Source: Arthrobacter castelli DSM 16402
GTDB taxonomy: Bacteria; Actinomycetota; Actinomycetes; Actinomycetales; Micrococcaceae
Reading direction: 5' to 3'
Assembly: GCF_000430705.1 (NCBI RefSeq)
Contig: NZ_AUMN01000017.1
Coordinates: forward strand, 45,582-109,581
DNA length: 64,000 nucleotides
Of this stretch, positions 40,402-48,023 are shown piece after piece. A program made the translations under genes and the position numbers. Under the pieces are notes generated by a model, which was not told the origin of the DNA, made no database searches, and saw only the letters and a list, made by a program, of their open reading frames with translations. Positions within the stretch are counted from its first letter, which is position 1. Each line of letters opens with the position of its first letter.

Positions 40402-41106
40402 GTGATTGGCAGCGTGATGGGCATGGAAGCAATCACGGACGCCATCACCTCGCTCGATCCGATCTGGATGTACCTGGCAACGCTGGTCTGCGTCGCGGTC
40501 GACGGCGTCCTGCCGCCCGTACCAGGCGAGACCGTCGTCGTCGCCGTGGCAGCCCTGGCGATGGCCGGTGGTTCGAGCAATCCTTTGCTGTTGATCCTCA
40601 CCGCAACCGTTGGGGCGGTGATCGGCGACAACCTCGCCTACAGCCTGGGGCAGCGGTTACCGCACGGCGGATTCCAATGGATGCACACGCTGCGGATCAC
40701 GGCGGCGCTGGAGTGGGCCGGCAGCCGTCTGCGCCATCGACCGGCCTCCTTCCTGCTCGCCGCGCGCTTCATCCCGGTCGCCCGGGTCGCCGTTAACCTC
40801 GCCGCCGGAGCAACGGGCGTGCCGCGCGGCAAGTTCGTGTGCCTGGACCTCGTTGCCTGCATAGCATGGGCGACCTACACCGTGCTCATCGGAACCATCG
40901 CCGGTTCCTGGCTCAGCGGCAATCCGCTGCTGGCCGCCCTGGCTGCCGTCCTCGCAGCTCTGATCCTGGGGTGGTTGATCGATGTGATTTTCAATCGGGC
41001 CTCCCGGCGCCAGCGACAGAGCGCCTCCACGAAACACCGGTCCCCGGCTATCCATCCTCCTTCGGAGCCAGTCCGCCACACCACATTTTCGGGTGTCGGG
41101 CGGTGA
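40402..41106 (+). CDS. DedA family membrane protein
   Basis: VTT/DedA-fold protein of about 234 residues. Family members are proton-driven and include lipid carriers and flippases of the DedA/UptA type. The hallmarks GVLPPVPGETVVVAVAALAM and AARFIPVARVAVNLAAGATG, with the conserved arginine, are present, as is VACIAWATYTVLIGTIAGSW. Four in-frame start codons cluster within 24 bp (GTG, GTG, ATG, ATG). The most upstream begins four bases after the kinase stop, suggesting co-transcription with the kinase. A basic tail of about 40 residues follows the last helix. Confidence 0.88.
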   Translation: MIGSVMGMEAITDAITSLDPIWMYLATLVCVAVDGVLPPVPGETVVVAVAALAMAGGSSNPLLLILTATVGAVIGDNLAYSLGQRLPHGGFQWMHTLRITAALEWAGSRLRHRPASFLLAARFIPVARVAVNLAAGATGVPRGKFVCLDLVACIAWATYTVLIGTIAGSWLSGNPLLAALAAVLAALILGWLIDVIFNRASRRQRQSASTKHRSPAIHPPSEPVRHTTFSGVGR

Positions 41107-41127
41107 TCGGGACGCGCGCCCCATAGG

Positions 41128-41940
41128 ATGGAAACCGTGAGCATCGAAACCCCTTACGAAGACCTCCTGGCCGACGTGCTGAACAACGGCACCCCCAAAT
41201 CCGACCGCACCGGGACCGGCACGCGCAGCGTGTTTGGCCGCCAGCTGCGGTTCGATCTGGACGGCAGCTTCCCGCTCATCACCACCAAACGGGTGCACTT
41301 CAAGTCGCTGGCCCTGGAACTGCTCTGGTTCCTGCGCGGCGATTCCAATGCGAAGTGGCTGCAGGAGCGCGGGGTGAAAATCTGGAATGAATGGGCCGGC
41401 GACGACGGCGATCTCGGCCCGGTCTACGGCGTGCAGTGGCGGTCCTGGCCGACACCGGACGGACGGCACATCGACCAAATTGCCGACGTCGTCGAAAACC
41501 TGAAGACCAATCCGGATTCCCGCCGCCACCTCGTCTCCGCCTGGAATGTCGGCGAGCTGGAGAACATGGCCCTGCCGCCCTGCCATGCGATGTTCCAGTT
41601 CTACGTGGCCGACGGCAAGCTCTCCTGCCAGCTCTACCAGCGCAGCGCCGACATGTTCCTCGGTGTTCCCTTCAATATCGCCAGCTACGCACTGCTGACC
41701 ATGATGGTCGCTCAGCAGACCGGGCTGGAGCCGGGCGAATTCATCTGGACCGGCGGCGACTGCCACATCTACGACTTCCACGTCGACGCGGTCACGGAGC
41801 AGCTTACCCGCGACCCATACCCCTACCCGCAACTGCAGCTGGCACGGAAGCCGGACTCGATTTTCGACTACGAGTACGAGGACTTCGAAGTGGTCGATTA
41901 CCAGCACCACCCCACTATCAAGGCCCCGGTGGCCGTATGA
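41128..41940 (+). CDS. thyA: thymidylate synthase
   Basis: Methylates dUMP to dTMP with methylene-tetrahydrofolate. It has 270 residues, the usual length. The catalytic cysteine is C152 in [13 protein letters not shown]. Other invariant segments: [13 protein letters not shown] near the start, [14 protein letters not shown] and [19 protein letters not shown]. The stop overlaps the start of the dihydrofolate reductase gene (ATGA), so the pair that consumes and regenerates folate is translationally coupled. Confidence 0.97.
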   Translation: METVSIETPYEDLLADVLNNGTPKSDRTGTGTRSVFGRQLRFDLDGSFPLITTKRVHFKSLALELLWFLRGDSNAKWLQERGVKIWNEWAGDDGDLGPVYGVQWRSWPTPDGRHIDQIADVVENLKTNPDSRRHLVSAWNVGELENMALPPCHAMFQFYVADGKLSCQLYQRSADMFLGVPFNIASYALLTMMVAQQTGLEPGEFIWTGGDCHIYDFHVDAVTEQLTRDPYPYPQLQLARKPDSIFDYEYEDFEVVDYQHHPTIKAPVAV

Positions 41941-42482
41941 GTCCTGAAGCGACTCCCGCCGGCGGCAGAGTGGTCGGGATGATCTGGGCCCAGACTCCCG
42001 ACGGGATTATCGGCCGTGACGGAACCATGCCGTGGGACGTGCCTGAAGATATGGCCCATTTCAAGGCGACGACGGCGGGTCATCCGGTCATCATGGGACG
42101 CCGGACCTGGGAATCATTTCCACCGCAGTTCCGGCCACTACCCGGCAGGACCAACATCGTCATCTCCCGGCAGGCTGATCAGCAGCGGCAACTGACCGAC
42201 GCTGGTGCCACCGCCGTCGACAGCGTCGGCGCCGCGCTGGCCGCGGCAGCCGGAAGCCCGGGCAGCGAAGAGATCTGGATACTCGGAGGCGGCCAGGTCT
42301 ATGAAGCGGCCATCGCCAACACGAGCCGGGCTGCGGTGACCATCATCGACGTCGACGAAGACGGTGACACCCGCGCTCCTGTCCTCGATGATTCCTGGAC
42401 GCTCAGCTCCACGGACCCTGCCGAAGGCTGGCACCAGTCGCGCAAGGGCGCCCGCTACCGCATCGAAGTCTGGAACCGCTGA
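41937..42482 (+). CDS. folA: dihydrofolate reductase
   Basis: Reduces dihydrofolate, the by-product of ThyA, with NADPH. It has 181 residues. Motifs: [20 protein letters not shown] with the substrate-binding Trp, the active-site acid in [13 protein letters not shown], then [20 protein letters not shown] for NADPH and [16 protein letters not shown]. The ATG overlaps the thyA stop. A 130-bp gap without recognisable signals follows. Confidence 0.95.
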   Translation: MSPEATPAGGRVVGMIWAQTPDGIIGRDGTMPWDVPEDMAHFKATTAGHPVIMGRRTWESFPPQFRPLPGRTNIVISRQADQQRQLTDAGATAVDSVGAALAAAAGSPGSEEIWILGGGQVYEAAIANTSRAAVTIIDVDEDGDTRAPVLDDSWTLSSTDPAEGWHQSRKGARYRIEVWNR

Positions 42483-42612
42483 AGTTATCCACATCCTGGC
42501 GTTCGAGCGCTCCTCCCAGTGCCGTCACCCCCGTTTGTCATCAGGAAGTGATAGATGTACCGATAAATATTGGATGGTGGTGATGGGCCGTTCTGTCGGT
42601 AATGGAGCATAA

Positions 42613-42900
42613 GTGCTGATTCTCTTGGTTTGTGTCGAATTGGCAATCGCGATAATCTGCGTCGCGGTTCCGATTCGACGCGCCTTGACAGCTCTCTCAC
42701 TGGTTTTCAGTATCGTTATCATCGGATTATTAGGAGTGCATGCTCTGCCCGGTGCAGCTGAAGAGCAATCGCTGATAACAAGTACGCTGACTCTAACTTT
42801 GGTGGCAGGGCTCGGCTCGCGATGGAGAATCAAACGCCAGCGAAGCATACGGCAACGAGATTGCAAGTATGCGGACAGATATCACGACGATCCTGCGTAG
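42613..42900 (+). CDS. small membrane protein, AT-richer than neighbours
   Basis: A 95-residue ORF with three hydrophobic helices (VLILLVCVELAIAIICVAV, TALSLVFSIVIIGLLGVH, ITSTLTLTLVAGLGS) and a basic tail RWRIKRQRSIRQR. The GTG start has TGGAGC 5-6 bases before it. Base composition is visibly richer in A and T than the core genes either side, which hints at acquisition by transfer and fits its place beside a decayed toxin-antitoxin module. No family recognised. Confidence 0.5.
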   Translation: MLILLVCVELAIAIICVAVPIRRALTALSLVFSIVIIGLLGVHALPGAAEEQSLITSTLTLTLVAGLGSRWRIKRQRSIRQRDCKYADRYHDDPA

Positions 42901-43027
42901 ACCCGTAGCCGAGAGCTTCTAAGGACGGTGCCGTACAGGGCGGTAGCTCTTGGCTTATGGAATGGAACCTTTCCTATGAGCACATTTGAGAGGCCTTGGA
43001 TATTGGCCGGAAACTTACACTGCAGAG

Positions 43028-43051
43028 GTTGACCAACTAGAGTTGGTCAAC
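43028..43051. promoter_or_regulatory. palindromic operator at the antitoxin start
   Basis: Perfect 11-bp arms GTTGACCAACT and AGTTGGTCAAC with a 2-bp spacer end directly at the antitoxin ATG. This is where Phd/YefM antitoxins bind to repress their own operon. Because it abuts the start codon there is no room for a Shine-Dalgarno, so the leader is either leaderless or hidden in the palindrome. Confidence 0.7.
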
Positions 43052-43288
43052 ATGGGACAACATAACGTGCAGGACGCCAAGACACGTTTCTCGGAACTGC
43101 TCCAACTCGTGGAACGCGGGGATGAGGTCGTTATTGCCCGCGCCGGCCATCCTGTTGCAAAGCTGGTGAAGGTCGAACGTCCCGCCAAGCGCCCGCTCGG
43201 TTTCCTGGGGCCCCTCGACGTCGCGGATGAGGCGTTCGAACCAATGTCCCGAGAGGAGTTGTCGGCATGGGAAACGCCAATTATCTAA
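43052..43288 (+). CDS. Phd/YefM-family antitoxin
   Basis: A 78-residue antitoxin. The DNA-binding N-terminal half has the family pattern HNVQDAKTRFSELLQLVERG, then DEVVIARAGHPVAKLVKVER. The C-terminal segment (RPLGFLGPLDVADEAFEPMS) would wrap the toxin. Phd/YefM partners of VapC/PIN toxins have this form. It overlaps the remains of a PIN toxin gene by 22 bp, the usual coupling. The toxin is broken, so the antitoxin is now an orphan, perhaps kept as a DNA-binding regulator or still to be lost. Confidence 0.85.
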   Translation: MGQHNVQDAKTRFSELLQLVERGDEVVIARAGHPVAKLVKVERPAKRPLGFLGPLDVADEAFEPMSREELSAWETPII

Positions 43289-43505
43289 TCGACTCCCAAG
43301 TCTTGCTCTTCGCCATGCCCGGCGCATTGCACCGTGGACCATCAGCATCACCAGCGAACATGCGCTCACCGCGGCGGAACTGGACTGGGACCACGGCGAT
43401 CCGTTCGACCGGCTAATCGCCGCGCAAGCCCTGATTGAAGGGGCCACGTTGATTACCGCTGACACAACAATGCAACAGTTCGAGCCATTGAACACCCTTT
43501 GGTGA
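43267..43505 (+). pseudogene. VapC-like PIN-domain toxin, decayed
   Basis: The first 15-17 codons encode the PIN start NYLIDSQVLLFAM with its first catalytic aspartate. The frame then changes: the rest of the domain (ITSEHALTAAELDWDHGDPF, then DRLIAAQALIEGATLITAD) continues in the +2 frame to a TGA. About 50-60 residues normally found between, including the catalytic glutamate helix, are missing, so an internal deletion with frameshift near 43310-43340 removed them. As written, the frame from the ATG stops after 49 codons. No active RNase is expected. Confidence 0.85.
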
Positions 43506-43551
43506 CATTTCACGGCATGTAGAGTGGTTTACAGGAAGTGGGTGAGATCAC

Positions 43552-43734
43552 GTGGATTTTGGTAATGCGACCATATTCGGACGGGCGAACACAGAAGCAG
43601 GGGCGAAAGCCTACATTTCCGAACTGGCCTCTGAAACCGAACGCGAACGGGAGAGCCGGGAGCGGTCCCAAGCCATCCGGCGCAGGCTGCTCAAGTCGGC
43701 CAAGAGCGGGGTCCGTAAACTGCTCCGACGCTGA
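43552..43734 (+). CDS. small basic protein, tandem copy 1 (unrecognised family)
   Basis: A 60-residue ORF from a GTG start, encoding MDFGNATIFGRANTEAGAKA and then a charged helix (YISELASETERERESRERSQ) followed by an arginine/lysine-rich end (AIRRRLLKSAKSGVRKLLRR). It is followed 79 bp later by a second gene whose product matches it at about 40 of 58 positions, so the frame is clearly under selection or recently copied. There is no membrane helix, signal or known domain. The basic end could bind nucleic acid. A GGTGAG site precedes the GTG. Confidence 0.65.
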   Translation: MDFGNATIFGRANTEAGAKAYISELASETERERESRERSQAIRRRLLKSAKSGVRKLLRR

Positions 43735-43813
43735 ACGACAGAGCCAACGGCGTGGAGCCGAACGAACCCCATAGTCAGCATGTTGGGCGTTCGTAGGTAG
43801 AGGAGAAGATCAG

Positions 43814-43990
43814 ATGGCAGGAAACGCACCTTTCGGGCGGTCGACCACGGAAAGCGGAGCGAAGGCCTACATTTCCGAACTGGCCATGGAATCGGAGCGC
43901 GAGCGGGAAAACCGGGAGCGGTCCCTGGCTATTCGTCGCCGGCTGCTGAAATCGATTAAGAAGGGGATCCGCAAACTGCTCCGACGCTGA
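43814..43990 (+). CDS. small basic protein, tandem copy 2 (unrecognised family)
   Basis: A 58-residue ORF, MAGNAPFGRSTTESGAKAYI then SELAMESERERENRERSLAI and RRRLLKSIKKGIRKLLRR. It shares with copy 1 the frame GR..TE.GAKAYISELA.E.ERERE.RERS.AIRRRLLKS.K.G.RKLLRR. The start is better supported here: GAGGAGA lies 7-8 bases before the ATG. An imperfect inverted repeat (ACGAACCCCA near 43766 and TGGGCGTTCGT near 43787) lies between the copies. Function unknown; it is a good candidate for a new small-protein family. Confidence 0.7.
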   Translation: MAGNAPFGRSTTESGAKAYISELAMESERERENRERSLAIRRRLLKSIKKGIRKLLRR

Positions 43991-44099
43991 GCTCCTGCGG
44001 CCTTTCTGCTGCCCGTCGGAATCATTGATCAGCGTCATGCGGCGGGGCCAACGTCATATCAATTAGCCATCGACCCCCGCGTCCCGGGACAATAGGACC

Positions 44100-45251
44100 A
44101 TGACTTCTATTGGCTTAGACTCGTCCACCCCGTCCGTTGGCCTGATCGGCTGGCGCGGTATGGTCGGCTCCGTCCTGATGCAGCGCATGCAGGATGAGGG
44201 CGACTTCGCGCACATAAATCCTGTCTTCTTCTCCACCTCCAACGCCGGTGGCAATGCCCCGGACTTTGCCGCCGGTGCCGGCAAACTTCAGGACGCCTAC
44301 GACGTCGAGTCGCTGGCCAAGTTGCCAATTATCGTCACCGCCCAGGGTGGCGGCTACACCTCCGAGGTATACCCCAAGCTGCGCGATGCGGGCTGGGACG
44401 GGATTTGGATCGACGCAGCCTCCACGCTGCGCATGGACGACGAATCCATCATCATGCTTGATCCGGTCAACCGCGACGTCGTCGACGCGGGGCTGTCCCG
44501 GGGCGTGAAAAACTTCATCGGCGGCAATTGCACTGTGTCCTGCATGCTGATGGGGCTCGGTGGCCTATTCCGGAACGGCTTGGTCGAGTGGAGCACCGCC
44601 ATGACCTACCAGGCGGCATCCGGTGGCGGCGCCAAGCACATGCGTGAGCTGCTCACCCAGTTCGGCTCCATTCATGGTGCGGTTTCACATGAACTGCAGG
44701 ACCCCGCCTCAGCCATCCTGGACATCGACCGCGGCGTCTCGGCCCAGCAGCGGAACCCGGACATGGACGCCTCGCAATTCGGTGTTCCGCTGGCCGGGTC
44801 CGTCATCCCGTGGATTGACGCCGATCTGGGCAATGGCCAGTCCAAGGAAGAGTGGAAAGGCGGAGCCGAGACCAACAAGATCCTGGGACTCAACGCGACC
44901 GACGGGACGAAGATTCCGTTCGACGGTCTCTGCGTGCGGATCGGAGCCATGCGTTCACACTCGCAGGCGCTGACCCTCAAACTCACCGAAGACATCCCGC
45001 TGTCCGAGATCGAGCAGATCATCGCCCGGGACAATGAATGGGCCAAGGTGGTGCCCAACACCAAGGAAGCCACCATGGAACAGCTGACTCCCGTGGCCGT
45101 CACGGGCACCATGGATGTTCCGGTCGGCCGACTGCGGAAGATGGAAATGGGGCCGCAGTACCTCAGCGCCTTCACCATCGGCGACCAGCTGCTGTGGGGC
45201 GCAGCGGAGCCACTGCGCCGCATGCTGCGCATTGCCACCGGGAACTTGTAA
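44100..45251 (+). CDS. asd: aspartate-semialdehyde dehydrogenase
   Basis: Reduces aspartyl phosphate to aspartate semialdehyde on the way to lysine, diaminopimelate, threonine and methionine. It has 383 residues. The nucleotide loop is [18 protein letters not shown], which is the longer E. coli-type form rather than the shorter Gram-positive form. The catalytic cysteine is C144 in [16 protein letters not shown]. The substrate region [19 protein letters not shown] also matches the E. coli type. It stands alone with a strong terminator behind it. Confidence 0.95.
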   Translation: MTSIGLDSSTPSVGLIGWRGMVGSVLMQRMQDEGDFAHINPVFFSTSNAGGNAPDFAAGAGKLQDAYDVESLAKLPIIVTAQGGGYTSEVYPKLRDAGWDGIWIDAASTLRMDDESIIMLDPVNRDVVDAGLSRGVKNFIGGNCTVSCMLMGLGGLFRNGLVEWSTAMTYQAASGGGAKHMRELLTQFGSIHGAVSHELQDPASAILDIDRGVSAQQRNPDMDASQFGVPLAGSVIPWIDADLGNGQSKEEWKGGAETNKILGLNATDGTKIPFDGLCVRIGAMRSHSQALTLKLTEDIPLSEIEQIIARDNEWAKVVPNTKEATMEQLTPVAVTGTMDVPVGRLRKMEMGPQYLSAFTIGDQLLWGAAEPLRRMLRIATGNL

Positions 45252-45274
45252 GCAGCCGCAGAAACAGACGGGCC

Positions 45275-45310
45275 GAAGCGCCCCGACAGGTCCGTCTGCC
45301 GGGGCGCTTC
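45275..45310 (+). terminator. asd terminator
   Basis: Perfect 11-bp stem (GAAGCGCCCCG with CGGGGCGCTTC), a 14-nt loop, then TCATTTT. A second, overlapping pairing (CAGACGGGCC with GGTCCGTCTG) could compete with it. Confidence 0.85.
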
Positions 45311-45344
45311 TCATTTTGTCGGTGCAGGGTGGCACGCTGAGGCC

Positions 45345-45782
45345 ATGATGATTCCAAACGTGGACGAGATACTCGCCGGATTCCTGAAGGCCAGCTGCAA
45401 CGGCAGACAGCTGGCCACGTCACGCCGCTATCAGCACGTCGACGCGCAACTGCGAAAATATCTGGAAGCGGCCGGCCACCGGTTCCTCAATGATGACAAG
45501 GTCGAACTGCTCGGCCTGGAGCAGGCGTATCAGCTCGATGGGGCATGTTCGAGGATTATGGATGCCGAGGATCTGCTGTATTCGCTGCCCGATTTCCTGC
45601 GGGATCCGTGGCTGATGACAAACAACTGGCACAGGCGTTCCCAAATCGCCCAGACATCCCGGCTGGCCCAATGGTTGTGCAGCCAACGGTTGGTGGACAG
45701 CGCCTTGGCCGGCTGCGCCATGATTGAGACCCGGCTGGCGGTCGATTATGCCCGCCGCGGCCCGGATCCGCGGCCATCGTAG
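45345..45782 (+). CDS. hypothetical protein
   Basis: A 145-residue soluble, mostly helical protein without recognised domain (MMIPNVDEILAGFLKASCNG at the start, RRGPDPRPS at the end). An ATG at the second codon is an alternative start. It contains two conserved-looking Trp/Cys patches (RDPWLMTNNWHRR and RLAQWLCSQRLV). It lies between the asd terminator and the convergent murB gene, so it is transcribed on its own. Confidence 0.55.
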   Translation: MMIPNVDEILAGFLKASCNGRQLATSRRYQHVDAQLRKYLEAAGHRFLNDDKVELLGLEQAYQLDGACSRIMDAEDLLYSLPDFLRDPWLMTNNWHRRSQIAQTSRLAQWLCSQRLVDSALAGCAMIETRLAVDYARRGPDPRPS

Positions 45783-45805
45783 GGAAGCAGGGGCTGTCCC
45801 TGGAC

Positions 45806-46867
45806 TCACCGGTCGAGACTGCAGCCAATCAGCAACGGCTCGGGAGCCAACCGGATTCCGAACTTCGCCTCCGTCCCGTCGCGGACGGCGCGTGCGAGCT
45901 CGAGCAGGTCGCGGGCCTTCGCATTGCCACGGTTCGTGACAGCCAAGGTGTGCTTGGTGGACAAGGAGGCACGACCGTTGCCGAGCCCGTATCCCTTGGG
46001 AAAGCCTGCCTGGTCAATGAGCCAGGCCGCGCTGAGTTTGGTGCCTGAGTCCTTGGCCGGAAAGCGTGGCGCTTCCGCGGGGAGGCGGTCGGCCGTGCTT
46101 TGGTCGACGACCGGGTTGGTGAAGAAGGACCCGGTGCTGAAGGTGTCATGGTCGTCCGGATCCAACACCATGCCCTTCGATGCCCGCAGTTCGAGCACCG
46201 CTTTGCGGGTCTGCAACGCCTTGGCCCGCTCCCCTGGTTCGACCTCCAGCCGCCGCGCCAGCTCAGCGTACTGGATGGGTAAGCTCATCCGGCTCAGCCC
46301 CAACTGGAACTGCACCGTGAGGACCACGTAGCGGGGAGAACCGTCAACGGTGGTGCGCTTGAGCATCGAATCACGGTACGCGAATTGCAGGTCGGCATTG
46401 GCAAACGTCCGGACGGCATTACGCTCCCTGTCCCAGGTGCGGATGCTGGCCAGAGTCTGCGACACCTCAGCCCCGTAGGCTCCAACGTTCTGCACCGGAG
46501 TGGCGCCCGTCAGCCCGGGAATGCCGGAGAGGGATTCGAGACCGGACCAGGCATGCAGTATTGCCGTGCGGACAAAGTCGTCCCAGTTGTGCCCGGCCTG
46601 GACCTCGACCATGGCCCCGGCCATGGTGTCCTGGGACCTGACGCGGTAACCTTCGGACGCAATATGCACAACGGTGCCGTCGAAACCGTCGTCGGAGACC
46701 AGCAGGTTGGATCCGCCACCGACAATCAGTAGCGGTTCACCAGCTTCATCGGCCGCCTGGACCGTGTCAATGATTTCGGCTTCGGTCCCGGCCTTGATAT
46801 ATCGGGCGGCAGGTCCGCCGACCGCCGTCGTCGTCAAGTCCGCCAGCGAGACGGGCGCGGCCGTCAC
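45806..46867 (-). CDS. murB: UDP-N-acetylenolpyruvoylglucosamine reductase
   Basis: Reduces UDP-GlcNAc-enolpyruvate to UDP-MurNAc in peptidoglycan synthesis; FAD enzyme. It has 353 residues. The FAD-binding segment LLIVGGGSNLLVSDDGFDGT, the substrate segment SGIPGLTGATPVQNVGAYG with the conserved Tyr and Gly, and the catalytic serine region STGSFFTNPVV are present. AWLIDQAGFPKGYGLGNGRA and STKHTLAVTNRGNA also match. The ATG overlaps the stop of the upstream MaoC gene by 4 bp, so it is the third gene of a coupled operon. Confidence 0.95.
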   Translation of the reverse strand: MTAAPVSLADLTTTAVGGPAARYIKAGTEAEIIDTVQAADEAGEPLLIVGGGSNLLVSDDGFDGTVVHIASEGYRVRSQDTMAGAMVEVQAGHNWDDFVRTAILHAWSGLESLSGIPGLTGATPVQNVGAYGAEVSQTLASIRTWDRERNAVRTFANADLQFAYRDSMLKRTTVDGSPRYVVLTVQFQLGLSRMSLPIQYAELARRLEVEPGERAKALQTRKAVLELRASKGMVLDPDDHDTFSTGSFFTNPVVDQSTADRLPAEAPRFPAKDSGTKLSAAWLIDQAGFPKGYGLGNGRASLSTKHTLAVTNRGNAKARDLLELARAVRDGTEAKFGIRLAPEPLLIGCSLDR

Positions 46868-47292
46868 AGCCGCACGACTGCCTGCGCCTTGACCAGCACC
46901 TTCTGCCCGCCCGAGGTGACAGTGAGATCCACCCGTGCCGTCGAGTTGTCGTGGTCGACCGCCCCGATGATTCCAGTGACCTCTATCTCGGCGCCCGGAC
47001 CTTCATCGGTGTCTTCAACCGGAACCGGCTTGGTGAAACGGGTCTGATAGTCGACGACGGCGGCAGGGTCGCCTGCCCAATCCACCACCAGTTGGACGGC
47101 CGCGCCCATGGTGAACATGCCATGGGCAATCACGCCCGGCAGTTCCACCGATTCCGCGAACCGTTCGTTCCAGTGGATGGGATTGAAATCGCCGGAGGCG
47201 CCTGCGTATTTGACCAGGTCGGCGCGGGTCACCTCGATGGTCACCTCGCCAATTTGCCGGCCGACCTCGAGCTCTTCGAGTGAAACGCTCAC
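46864..47292 (-). CDS. MaoC/HadB-like hydratase subunit
   Basis: A 142-residue hot-dog-fold protein. The hydratase signature is intact: YAGASGDFNPIHWNERFAES with catalytic Asp and His, then LPGVIAHGMFTMGAAVQLV. It should pair with the neighbouring subunit, as HadA-HadB do in mycobacterial fatty acid synthase II. The GTG start shares its G with the TAG of the preceding gene. In Micrococcales this pair commonly sits with murB; the physiological substrate outside mycolate-producing bacteria is not established. Confidence 0.9.
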   Translation of the reverse strand: MSVSLEELEVGRQIGEVTIEVTRADLVKYAGASGDFNPIHWNERFAESVELPGVIAHGMFTMGAAVQLVVDWAGDPAAVVDYQTRFTKPVPVEDTDEGPGAEIEVTGIIGAVDHDNSTARVDLTVTSGGQKVLVKAQAVVRL

Positions 47293-47738
47293 TATTCCTC
47301 CCCCCGCACGATGATGGATGACTTGGTTGTGGCTACTTCTTCGCCGTCGGTAGTGGAGATTTCCGCCCGCGTGGTGATCATGGCGCCGGCGCCCATGCCG
47401 CGGACCGAATCCACATGCAGTTCCGCAATGAGTTCATCGCCGGCGACAATGGGCCGATGGTGCGTGAAGCGCTGGTCAGCGTGCACCACCCGGGTGAAAT
47501 CGATTCCCGCATCCTCATCGGCGATCAGCCGGGCATCCGCACGCTGGGCCACGATGATCGCGAAGGTCGGCGGGGCCACCACCTCCCGGTAGCCGAGTTC
47601 GCCGGCAGCTTCGAGGTCGTAATGGGCGGCGTTGGATGCCTTCACGGCGCGGGCAAACTCCCGCACCTTCTCCCGGCCCACCAGGTATGGTTCTGCCGCC
47701 GGATAACTGCGCCCGGCCAGGTCAGGATTGATCGCCAT
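47292..47738 (-). CDS. FAS1-like/HadA-type dehydratase subunit
   Basis: A 148-residue N-terminal MaoC-like (FAS1-like dehydratase) protein. It begins INPDLAGRSYPAAEPYLVGR, has EVVAPPTFAIIVAQRAD in the hot-dog helix and VVHADQRFTHHRPIVAGDEL in the following strand. It lacks the catalytic hydratase motif of its partner and probably supplies substrate binding. The ATG is fixed by GAGGAG 5 bases upstream. It is the first gene of the operon with the HadB-like gene and murB. Confidence 0.88.
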   Translation of the reverse strand: MAINPDLAGRSYPAAEPYLVGREKVREFARAVKASNAAHYDLEAAGELGYREVVAPPTFAIIVAQRADARLIADEDAGIDFTRVVHADQRFTHHRPIVAGDELIAELHVDSVRGMGAGAMITTRAEISTTDGEEVATTKSSIIVRGEE

Positions 47739-47793
47739 CGGACTCCTCATTGATGCGGAAATGATTCATTCCCAGCATACAAGTGCGCCGGAC

Positions 47794-48006
47794 TCATTTT
47801 CCTCTGGGCGGGCGGCGGAAGAAGATACTGACCACGTAGCAGGCCAGCCCAATGCCGAGCAGCGGCAATGCCATCCACGTCAGCACATCGTTGCCGGTAT
47901 TGATCCCAATCAACGAACAAACAATCCCCAGCCCCGTAATGATCAGTCCGGCGACGACAAACAGGCGGTATTTGGGCGAACCGGTCTCCCAGGGATTATT
48001 GAGCAT
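47794..48006 (-). CDS. small two-helix membrane protein
   Basis: A 70-residue ORF, MLNNPWETGSPKYRLFVVAG then two membrane helices (LIITGLGIVCSLIGI and LTWMALPLLGIGLACYVVSI) and a basic end RRPPRGK. It lies 55 bp upstream of the dehydratase operon on the same strand and is short of obvious promoter separation, so it may be transcribed with it. No named family. Confidence 0.7.
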   Translation of the reverse strand: MLNNPWETGSPKYRLFVVAGLIITGLGIVCSLIGINTGNDVLTWMALPLLGIGLACYVVSIFFRRPPRGK

Positions 48007-48023
48007 GGTTCCATGCTAAGCGC

